NCBI RefSeq assembly: GCF_000729995.1
Contig: NZ_JNFG01000049.1
Coordinates: 1 to 44,839 of the forward strand
Length of the DNA: 44,839 bases
Source of the DNA: Caballeronia sordidicola
Lineage (GTDB): Bacteria > Pseudomonadota > Gammaproteobacteria > Burkholderiales > Burkholderiaceae
Reading direction: 5' to 3'
Shown: positions 38,901-44,839 of the stretch, piece by piece
How positions within the stretch are numbered: the first letter of the stretch is position 1
How the letters are laid out: each line of letters opens with the position of its first letter
Position numbers and translations under genes: made by a program
Notes under the pieces: generated by a model
The model's database searches: none
What the model was told of the DNA's origin: nothing
Seen by the model: only the letters and a program-made list of their open reading frames with translations

Positions 38901-39647
38901 ATGGATCGGATCGAACTGGAATTGTATCTGAACAATCTGCTGGAAATCGGGCGCTTCAAGGACTATTGCCCGAATGGTATGCAGGTTGAAGGCTCGCGTC
39001 GCGTGGGCAAACTCGCGACCGGCGTGACGGCGTCGCAGGCGTTCCTGGACGCGGCCATCGAGTGGGGCGCCGACGCCGTGCTCGTGCATCACGGCTACTT
39101 CTGGAAGAACGAAGCGCCGCAGGTCACGGGCCGCAAATATCGCCGGCTGAAGACGCTGCTGGACCACGACATCAACCTGTTCGCGTACCACCTGCCGCTC
39201 GATTCGCATCCCGAGTTCGGCAATAACGCCCAGCTTGGTGCGCGCCTCGGCTTGATCGCAGACAACCGCTTCGGCGACCAGGATCTCGGCTGGATCGCAT
39301 CGTTGCCCGTGCCGTTGTCGCTTGAGCATTTCACTGCGACCGTCGAAAACGAAGTCGGGCGCAAGCCGCTCGTGTTCGGCAATCCGGATTGGGAACTGCG
39401 CCGCGTGGCGTGGTGCACAGGCGGCGCGCAAGGTTACTTCGACGAAGCCATTGCCGCCGGCGCCGATGTCTACATCAGCGGTGAAGTCTCCGAGCAGACC
39501 ATGCACATTGCGGCAGAAAGCGGCGTGGCCTACGTTGCGGCGGGGCACCATGCCACTGAACGGTACGGGGTCCAGGCGCTTGGCGCCCATGTGGCCGAGC
39601 ATTTCGATATCGAGCATGTCTTTATCGATATCGATAATCCAGTGTGA
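38901..39647 (+). CDS. Nif3-like dinuclear metal centre protein (YbgI/GTP cyclohydrolase I type 2 homolog)
   Basis: 248 residues. Metal-binding landmarks of the NIF3/YbgI family are ADAVLVHHGYFWKNE, FAYHLPLDSHPEFGNN and the C-terminal VAAGHHATERYG. GGAQGYFDEAIAAGADVYI is also conserved. These proteins form hexameric rings with a two-metal site; their in vivo role is not settled. AGAGGAATTC precedes the ATG. Its start lies only 20 bases from that of the divergent protease. Confidence 0.93.
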   Translation: MDRIELELYLNNLLEIGRFKDYCPNGMQVEGSRRVGKLATGVTASQAFLDAAIEWGADAVLVHHGYFWKNEAPQVTGRKYRRLKTLLDHDINLFAYHLPLDSHPEFGNNAQLGARLGLIADNRFGDQDLGWIASLPVPLSLEHFTATVENEVGRKPLVFGNPDWELRRVAWCTGGAQGYFDEAIAAGADVYISGEVSEQTMHIAAESGVAYVAAGHHATERYGVQALGAHVAEHFDIEHVFIDIDNPV

Positions 39648-39676
39648 TTATCTTGCGGTGCAATAAATAATCATAT

Positions 39677-39690
39677 GGGTTAAATAACCC
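39677..39690. promoter_or_regulatory. Short inverted repeat between nif3-like gene and petA
   Basis: GGGTTA-AA-TAACCC (39677-39690), in the AT-rich 205-base region that should hold the petABC promoter. It may be an operator or the weak terminator of the upstream gene. No clear sigma70 pair was found; TATAAA near 39823 lacks a good -35. Confidence 0.3.
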
Positions 39691-39852
39691 CTTCATTCGA
39701 TACACGCGATTAAGTGCGGGGAAACCCTTAAGAATGAAGGACTTCGAGCGTTTTTTGCTATTCAACTCTTGTAAATGACGACTCCATTCGCGCACACTAG
39801 CGTCGGTAGAACGAACTGACGGTATAAATCCAACTCAGAAGTGGGGCGTGTG

Positions 39853-40473
39853 ATGCGAGACAACGAAGATCAACGCGTCGACGGCAGCCGCCGAACCTGG
39901 CTGATCACGACGACCGTAATGGGCGGAATTGGTGGCGTAGCGGCTTGCGTCCCGTTCGTCGGGTCGTTTGCGCCGTCGGAAAAAGCCAAGGCAGCGGGCG
40001 CGCCGGTCGAAGTCGATATATCAGGTCTCAAGCCTGGCGACCTGATGACAGTTGCCTGGCGCGGTAAGCCAGTCTGGATTCTGAACCGTACCGACGAAAT
40101 GCTCGCCGATGTGAAGAAGGCCGATCCCGAGCTCGCCGACCCGCAGTCGAAGAAAGTATTCAGCTTGCCGCTGCCGGAATACTGCAATAACGAATATCGT
40201 TCGCGCGCCGATCACAAGAACCTGCTGGTTGCCGTGGCCGTTTGCACGCACCTCGGCTGCACCCCTACGCCGCGCTTCCAGGAAGGCGCCCAGCCCAATC
40301 TCCCTGACGACTGGCCCGGCGGTTTTCTCTGCCCGTGCCACGGCTCGACTTATGACCTGTCCGGCCGCGTCTTCAAGAACAAGCCCGCACCGGACAACCT
40401 GGACATCCCGCCTTATATGTTCACTTCGGCGACGTCACTCGTGATTGGCAAGGACGAAAAGGGAGAGGCGTAA
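39853..40473 (+). CDS. petA: Cytochrome bc1 Rieske iron-sulfur subunit
   Basis: 206 residues. An SRRTWL twin-arginine motif and a single helix (ITTTVMGGIGGVAACVPFVG) precede the Rieske domain. Cluster boxes are CTHLGC (C131, H133, disulfide C136) and CPCHGS (C160, H163, disulfide C162), followed by GSTYDLSGRV. It carries electrons from ubiquinol to cytochrome c1. The ATG at 39853 is preceded by GGGG; an in-frame GTG at 39841 would add four residues. The Rieske protein is a known Tat substrate, and tatABC lies about 2.3 kb upstream. Overlaps petB by one base. Confidence 0.96.
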   Translation: MRDNEDQRVDGSRRTWLITTTVMGGIGGVAACVPFVGSFAPSEKAKAAGAPVEVDISGLKPGDLMTVAWRGKPVWILNRTDEMLADVKKADPELADPQSKKVFSLPLPEYCNNEYRSRADHKNLLVAVAVCTHLGCTPTPRFQEGAQPNLPDDWPGGFLCPCHGSTYDLSGRVFKNKPAPDNLDIPPYMFTSATSLVIGKDEKGEA

Positions 40474-41855
40474 TGGCGGCTACCGACAAGGAAGTGGAAA
40501 CAACGGGGTTTCTGGGCTGGATCGACCGGCGCTTTCCGCTGACATCGACCTGGAAGGCACACGTTTCCGAGTACTACGCGCCGAAGAATTTCAACTTCTG
40601 GTACATCTTCGGCTCGCTGGCGCTGCTGGTGTTAGTGAACCAGATCGTCACCGGCATCTTCCTGACGATGAACTACAAGCCCGATGCGACGCTCGCATTC
40701 GCATCGGTCGAATACATCATGCGGGAAGTGCCGTGGGGCTGGCTGATCCGCTACATGCACTCCACGGGCGCGTCGATGTTCTTCGTCGTCGTGTATCTGC
40801 ATATGTTCCGCGGGTTGTTGTACGGCTCTTATCGCAAGCCGCGCGAACTCGTGTGGATCTTTGGCTGCGCCATTTTCCTGTGCCTGATGGCCGAGGCTTT
40901 CTTTGGATACCTGCTGCCGTGGGGTCAGATGTCGTTTTGGGGCGCACAGGTGATCGTGAACCTGTTCTCGGCCATTCCGTTCATCGGCCCGGATCTGTCG
41001 CTCTGGATTCGCGGCGATTACGTGGTATCGGACGTGACGCTCAACCGTTTTTTCGCGTTCCATGTGGTCGCCATTCCGCTGGTGTTGATCGGTCTGGTCG
41101 TCGCCCACCTGGTCGCGTTGCACGAAGTGGGGTCGAATAACCCGGACGGCATCGAGATCAAGGCGAAGAAGGACGAGAAGGGCATTCCGCTCGACGGCAT
41201 CCCGTTCCACCCGTACTACTCCGTCCACGACTTCATGGGCGTGTGCGTATTCCTGTTTATCTTCGCCGCGATCATTTTCTTCGCGCCGGAAATGGGTGGC
41301 TATTTCCTTGAAGCCAACAACTTCGTGCCGGCCAATTCGCTGCAGACGCCGAACGAGATCGCGCCGGTGTGGTACTTCACCGCTTTCTACGCGATGCTCC
41401 GCGCCACGACCGACCCGTTCAAGATCGTGCTGATGATCTTGGTCGCCTTGCTGGGCGTGCTGGCGTTGCTGCGAGCGCGTGGCAAATGGCGGATTGGTTT
41501 GCCGGTGCTGGCTTTGCTGGTGGTGGTGTTCATGGCGCTGACCGAATCGAAGTTCTGGGGCGTGGTGGTGATGGGTACGGCGGTGGTGTCGCTGTTCTTC
41601 TTGCCGTGGCTTGACCGAAGTCCGGTCAAATCGATCCGCTACCGCCCGTTCTTCCACAAGGTCTTCTACGGGATCTTCGTATTCGCGTTCCTGGTGCTCG
41701 GCTATCTCGGTACGAAACCGCCGTCGCCGGCCAGCACGCTGATCGCGCAGATCTGTGCGTTGATTTATTTCGCGTTTTTCCTCGGCATGCCCTTCTGGAC
41801 GACGCGCGGCCGCTTCAAGCAGCCGCCCGACCGCGTGCGGTACAAGCCGCATTGA
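40473..41855 (+). CDS. petB: Cytochrome bc1 cytochrome b subunit
   Basis: 460 residues with eight or more membrane helices. Heme-ligand histidines appear in YMHSTGASMFFVVVYLHMFRG and in FHVVAIPLVLIGLVVAHLVA. The N-terminal QIVTGIFLTMNYKPD and the central LPWGQMSFWGAQVI are standard. The Qo-site motif is PVWY (298-301) where mitochondrial cytochrome b has PEWY. The C-terminus extends past the usual eighth helix. ATGG start overlapping the petA stop. Confidence 0.97.
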   Translation: MAATDKEVETTGFLGWIDRRFPLTSTWKAHVSEYYAPKNFNFWYIFGSLALLVLVNQIVTGIFLTMNYKPDATLAFASVEYIMREVPWGWLIRYMHSTGASMFFVVVYLHMFRGLLYGSYRKPRELVWIFGCAIFLCLMAEAFFGYLLPWGQMSFWGAQVIVNLFSAIPFIGPDLSLWIRGDYVVSDVTLNRFFAFHVVAIPLVLIGLVVAHLVALHEVGSNNPDGIEIKAKKDEKGIPLDGIPFHPYYSVHDFMGVCVFLFIFAAIIFFAPEMGGYFLEANNFVPANSLQTPNEIAPVWYFTAFYAMLRATTDPFKIVLMILVALLGVLALLRARGKWRIGLPVLALLVVVFMALTESKFWGVVVMGTAVVSLFFLPWLDRSPVKSIRYRPFFHKVFYGIFVFAFLVLGYLGTKPPSPASTLIAQICALIYFAFFLGMPFWTTRGRFKQPPDRVRYKPH

Positions 41856-41881
41856 CCCCCGCGCCCACAGGAGACACGACG

Positions 41882-42634
41882 ATGAAAAAATGGTTTTCTA
41901 CCCTCGCGGTGATTGGCGCGGCGCTGCTGTCGTTCGGCTTGACGCCGGCGCACGCGCAGGAAGCACCGCTGGACGCCGCACCCGATAGCTCCGAAAATTT
42001 TGCTTCGCTTCAACATGGCGCAAAATTGTTTGTAAACTATTGCCTGAATTGCCACAGCGCGAATTTGATGCGTTACAACCGGCTGACGGACATCGGCATC
42101 GATCCAAAGGAGATCCAGGAGAATTTGCTGTTCACGACCGACAAGGTCGGCAACACGATGACCATCGCCATGCGTCCCGAAGACGCAAAAACGTGGTTCG
42201 GCGCGGCGCCCCCGGATTTGTCGGTGGAGGCGAGGGCGCGCGGCAAGGACTGGATCTACACGTACTTGCGCAGTTTTTATCGCGACGATACCCGGCCGAC
42301 CGGCTGGAACAATCGCGTGTATGAAAACGTCGCCATGCCGCATGTGCTGTGGGAGTTGCAGGGTGTGCGGACGGCGAAGTTCGATACCGAAGTCGACGAA
42401 AAAACCGGTGAAAAGATCAAACATTTCGCGGGTTATACCCAAGTGACTCCGGGGACAATGTCGCCAGTAGATTATGATTCGGCTATGGCCGATCTGGTTT
42501 CGTACCTTTCGTGGATGGCGGAACCGGCCCAGCAGGAGCGTAAGCAGCTGGGTGTCTGGGTCCTGATGTTCTTGGGAGTTTTGAGCTTTTTGGCGTGGCG
42601 CCTCAACGCGGCATACTGGAAGCAAATTAAATAA
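41882..42634 (+). CDS. petC: Cytochrome bc1 cytochrome c1 subunit
   Basis: 250 residues. A signal peptide (cleavage near AHAQ, residue 26), a single c-type heme site YCLNCHS (C54, C57, H58), the distal Met region, and a C-terminal membrane anchor (LGVWVLMFLGVLSFLAWRL). RYNRLTDIGI after the heme site is conserved in cytochrome c1. AGGAGA precedes the ATG at 41882. The unit petABC ends with the terminator beginning 31 bases after the stop. Confidence 0.96.
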   Translation: MKKWFSTLAVIGAALLSFGLTPAHAQEAPLDAAPDSSENFASLQHGAKLFVNYCLNCHSANLMRYNRLTDIGIDPKEIQENLLFTTDKVGNTMTIAMRPEDAKTWFGAAPPDLSVEARARGKDWIYTYLRSFYRDDTRPTGWNNRVYENVAMPHVLWELQGVRTAKFDTEVDEKTGEKIKHFAGYTQVTPGTMSPVDYDSAMADLVSYLSWMAEPAQQERKQLGVWVLMFLGVLSFLAWRLNAAYWKQIK

Positions 42635-42665
42635 CACGCCGCGATCGGTGTGGGTCAGCGTCGTC

Positions 42666-42690
42666 AAAGCGCCTCCTAGCAGGCGCTTTT
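42666..42690 (+). terminator. Rho-independent terminator of petABC
   Basis: AAAGCGCCT (42666-42674) pairs with AGGCGCTTT (42681-42689) across a six-base loop and is followed by a T. It sits between petC and sspA; partial read-through would still permit linked expression. Confidence 0.7.
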
Positions 42691-42731
42691 CGCACGCTGG
42701 CCCTTATGTTTTTCTGAAGGGACTTTTAATC

Positions 42732-43343
42732 ATGATGGTTTTGTACTCCGGCACTACTTGCCCGTTCTCCCAGCGCTGCCGGCTGGTGTTGTTCGAAAAG
42801 GGCATGGACTTCGAAATCCGCGACGTTGACCTGTTCAACAAGCCGGAAGACATCGCGGTGATGAATCCGTACGGTCAGGTTCCCATTCTGGTCGAACGCG
42901 ACTTGATCCTGTACGAATCGAACATCATCAACGAATACATTGACGAGCGTTTTCCGCATCCGCAACTCATGCCGGCGGATCCGGTGCAGCGCGCCCGCGC
43001 TCGCTTGTTCCTGCTGAACTTCGAAAAAGAGCTGTTCGTGCACGTCGGCACGCTGGAAAACGAGAAGGGCAAGGCTGCTGAAAAGAATCACGAGAAGGCG
43101 CGCAACGCCATCCGCGATCGTCTGACGCAACTCGCCCCTATTTTCCTGAAGAACAAGTACATGCTCGGCGAAGAGTTTTCCATGCTCGACGTCGCCATCG
43201 CGCCGCTGCTGTGGCGCCTGGATCACTATGGCATCGAGCTGTCGAAGAACGCTGCGCCGTTGATGAAATACGCCGAGCGGATTTTCAGCCGACCGGCTTA
43301 CATCGAAGCGCTGACGCCTTCGGAAAAAGTGATGCGTCGCTAA
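42732..43343 (+). CDS. sspA: Stringent starvation protein A (glutathione S-transferase-like RNA polymerase-associated factor)
   Basis: 203 residues. GST fold: MMVLYSGTTCPFSQRCRLVL thioredoxin-like N-terminus, GQVPILVERDLILYESNIIN, and an all-alpha C-terminal half (LGEEFSMLDVAIAPLLWRLD). SspA binds RNA polymerase and alters promoter choice under starvation or acid stress. GAAGGGA lies about ten bases before the ATG at 42732. Paired with sspB as in many proteobacteria. Confidence 0.95.
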   Translation: MMVLYSGTTCPFSQRCRLVLFEKGMDFEIRDVDLFNKPEDIAVMNPYGQVPILVERDLILYESNIINEYIDERFPHPQLMPADPVQRARARLFLLNFEKELFVHVGTLENEKGKAAEKNHEKARNAIRDRLTQLAPIFLKNKYMLGEEFSMLDVAIAPLLWRLDHYGIELSKNAAPLMKYAERIFSRPAYIEALTPSEKVMRR

Positions 43344-43407
43344 TATTTTCGATTGGCGGGCGTGCCGGTTCGACCGGCGGCGCTCCTTTTCGATAGAGGG
43401 CAAGTCG

Positions 43408-43926
43408 ATGCAAGAAATATCCACCAAGCCTTATCTACTGCGCGCGCTCTATGAGTGGTGCACGGATAACGGCTTTACGCCGCATATCGCGGTGCGGGTC
43501 GACAACGGCACACGCGTGCCGCGCCAGTTCGTACGCAATGACGAGATCGTGCTGAACATCAGCTTCGAGGCCACGAGCCAGTTGCAGATGGGTAACGAGT
43601 GGATCGAGTTCAGTGCGCGCTTTTCTGGCAAGTCGCACAAGATCGAGGTACAGGTCACCAACGTGCTGGCTATCTATGCGCGAGAGAATGGCCAGGGCAT
43701 GGCTTTTCCCGTCGATCCTGCTGCGATCGGCGCGGCGCCGGATGTGTCGGGCGAGGGCGGTGGGCCGCGTTCGTCGGAGCTGGGACCGGAAGAAAATGGC
43801 TCTGAACGGATCGAGCAGCGCGAGCCGATGGCGTCTGCGCGAGACACCCGAGATGACGATGAGTCGCCTCCTGACGACGATGGATCTAAATCATCTGGTC
43901 GGGGCCACCTCAAGGTCGTCAAATGA
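43408..43926 (+). CDS. sspB: ClpXP protease specificity-enhancing factor SspB
   Basis: 172 residues. The globular N-terminal part (TKPYLLRALYEWCTDNGFTPHI, then FVRNDEIVLNISFEATSQLQ) binds ssrA-tagged peptides. A flexible acidic middle leads to the short C-terminal ClpX-docking tail GHLKVVK. It tethers tagged substrates to ClpXP. Starts 64 bases after sspA. Confidence 0.95.
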   Translation: MQEISTKPYLLRALYEWCTDNGFTPHIAVRVDNGTRVPRQFVRNDEIVLNISFEATSQLQMGNEWIEFSARFSGKSHKIEVQVTNVLAIYARENGQGMAFPVDPAAIGAAPDVSGEGGGPRSSELGPEENGSERIEQREPMASARDTRDDDESPPDDDGSKSSGRGHLKVVK

Positions 43927-43944
43927 AGTAAAATCGCTGACTTC

Positions 43945-44020
43945 GCCGGCTTAGCTCATCAGGTAGAGCAGTTGATTTGTAATCAGAAGGTGGCGGGTTC
44001 GAGTCCTGCAGCCGGCACCA
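43945..44020 (+). tRNA. tRNA-Thr (anticodon UGU)
   Basis: 76 bases folding as a cloverleaf: acceptor GCCGGC/GCCGGC with encoded CCA, D arm GCTC...GAGC, anticodon loop TTTGTAA with anticodon TGT (reads ACA), T arm GCGGGTTCGAGTCCTGC. The outermost anticodon-stem pair is G-A, a mismatch. It lies 18 bases after sspB. Confidence 0.97.
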
Positions 44021-44055
44021 GTTTAGGTTTTCAAGAAGTATCAAGATGTTGTTCG

Positions 44056-44089
44056 ACCCCGCGCCCGGTAACGGTTCGCGGGGTTTTTT
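44056..44089 (+). terminator. Rho-independent terminator after tRNA-Thr
   Basis: ACCCCGCG (44056-44063) pairs with CGCGGGGT (44077-44084) across 13 bases, followed by a run of T to 44089. Confidence 0.9.
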
Positions 44090-44463
44090 GTTTTCGGTGG
44101 GCATTAATCGTTTTGCGTTGAATAGTGCGATTGGCTTTGCCCCTCGTGGGCACTTTGCGGGCCGTTCACTGTAATGCAGCACGTGGATTGACCAAGCGTG
44201 CGCATTTCTGAGATGAAGTAATTTTTGAAACAGTGCGATGGAATTAAGCAATCGCTGCAGTTCTTGGGGCATTGGTGCTTGCGCGGCCTTACAAGGAAGA
44301 GCGTGAGTGGTAGCGAGGCAGCCCATGTCCGACCTGCACGTCCGTCTGGAAGTCTTCTCGATGGACGTCACGTGAGCGCCCAGTTCTCCTCTTATTTTTG
44401 CCGAACCCATGCGCGCTTCGCTTGTACTCTTCACGTGCCATTCATACTCTTTTCACAAACCCC

Positions 44464-44492
44464 TTGCGCAACGACTAAGGGGGTACTAGAAT
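44464..44492 (+). promoter_or_regulatory. Candidate upstream promoter of the rRNA operon
   Basis: TTGCGC (44464-44469) and TAGAAT (44487-44492) with a 17-base spacer, 188 bases upstream of the stronger promoter below. It may be a second rrn start (P1 of two) or a separate promoter. Confidence 0.45.
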
Positions 44493-44651
44493 TCGGCCTC
44501 TTCGCTTCTGGATGAGGCGAAGAGAAGCGGGAAGTAAGGCGTTAGCTGTTCAATTTCGGTACCCGGAGAGCCAAGCAGGACGGCACTTTGGCGGAATTGG
44601 AAGGTCCGGGTGGTCGAGATGATGTTTGTCACGAAGCGGTAAAAAAACCTG

Positions 44652-44680
44652 TTGACGAAAAGCGAAACGCAGGACATAAT
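44652..44680 (+). promoter_or_regulatory. Main promoter of the ribosomal RNA operon
   Basis: TTGACG (44652-44657) and CATAAT (44675-44680) with the ideal 17-base spacer, preceded by an A-tract (44641-44647) that could be an UP element. It lies about 90 bases before boxA. Confidence 0.85.
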
Positions 44681-44691
44681 CTCGTTTCTGT

Positions 44692-44767
44692 GCTGCACGA
44701 GCAGCGACGCGAAAGCGGCAGGGTTCTGAGGGATGGGAATCGTGCGGTGGGTAGCGAATGTTCTTTA
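44692..44767 (+). promoter_or_regulatory. rRNA leader antitermination signals (boxB-like hairpin and boxA)
   Basis: GCTGC-ACGA-GCAGC (44692-44705) is a small boxB-like stem loop. TGTTCTTTAAAAA around 44758-44770 matches rrn boxA (compare TGCTCTTTAACAA), followed by AACAGCCGATAAGTGTGGGC, a sequence I associate with 16S leaders of beta-proteobacteria. This predicts that the 16S gene starts just past the window end. Confidence 0.8.
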
Positions 44768-44839
44768 AAAACTAACAGCCGATAAGTGTGGGCGCTTGGT
44801 GCTTGGCTTTAAGCGTGGTGGTGTTTTCCGGGGTAACCC

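Larger units (their letters stand above)
44021..44839. other. Intergenic region ending in the rRNA operon leader
   Basis: 819 bases without a protein gene. After the tRNA terminator (44056-44089) there is about 370 bases in which I see nothing firm, then two promoters, a hairpin (CTCTTCGC 44498-44505 with GCGAAGAG 44517-44524), and the antitermination signals listed separately. Open frames here are shadows. Confidence 0.7.

Noticed and set aside
40632..41852. A 406-codon leftward frame opposite petB
   Set aside because: Extremely His/Arg/Gln rich, no domain, fully antisense to cytochrome b.
43919..44434. A 171-codon leftward frame ending across tRNA-Thr
   Set aside because: Its C-terminus (CRLQDSNPPPSDYKS) is the well-known spurious translation antisense to a tRNA; no ribosome site.

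Overview
The window looks like a piece of the main chromosome of a Burkholderiaceae bacterium, most likely Paraburkholderia or Caballeronia. This rests on the GC-rich codon use and on gene orders known from that group: gltBD; thiO-thiS-thiG-thiE followed by an mla operon; an ABC exporter, bolA and murA leading into hisGDCB-marC-hisHAFIE; tatABC; petABC-sspA-sspB. The genus is inferred from protein content and was not tested by alignment.

Layout. 1-125: the 3' end of a group II intron, cut by the window edge. 144-1584: two leftward genes (DUF883 protein, OmpW-like porin). 1857-2564: a Y1-transposase-like gene that appears to have lost its catalytic residues. 2923-9180: gltB and gltD (glutamate synthase). 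9324-10631: a DUF29 gene and the frameshifted remains of a type I restriction-modification system. 10740-14769: an alpha carbonic anhydrase, then leftward genes for an MFS transporter and a fused ABC transporter. 15165-18769: a TPP riboswitch and thiOSGE. 18887-23197: mlaF-E-D-A-C-B for phospholipid trafficking. 23408-26785: an ABC-2 exporter pair, a BolA protein and murA. 26782-34739: the full histidine pathway with marC inserted. 34798-37528: a small membrane protein, a HIT hydrolase and tatABC. 37657-39647: a divergent pair, a DegS-like protease and a Nif3-like protein. 39853-43926: petABC, sspA, sspB. 43945-44020: tRNA-Thr(UGU). The last 0.8 kb is the promoter and leader region of a ribosomal RNA operon, whose 16S gene should begin just beyond the window.

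Most of the window is core metabolism: nitrogen assimilation, thiamine, histidine, envelope lipid homeostasis, Tat export and the respiratory bc1 complex. PetA, a likely Tat substrate, is encoded a few kb from tatABC. Accessory material is confined to about 1-125, 1857-2564 and 9324-10631.

I do not see a convincing undescribed multi-gene system. The best leads are the apparently domesticated Y1 transposase upstream of gltB with a short tandem repeat in front of it, the unexplained N-terminal half of ThiE, and a possible short leader ORF between the TPP riboswitch and thiO.
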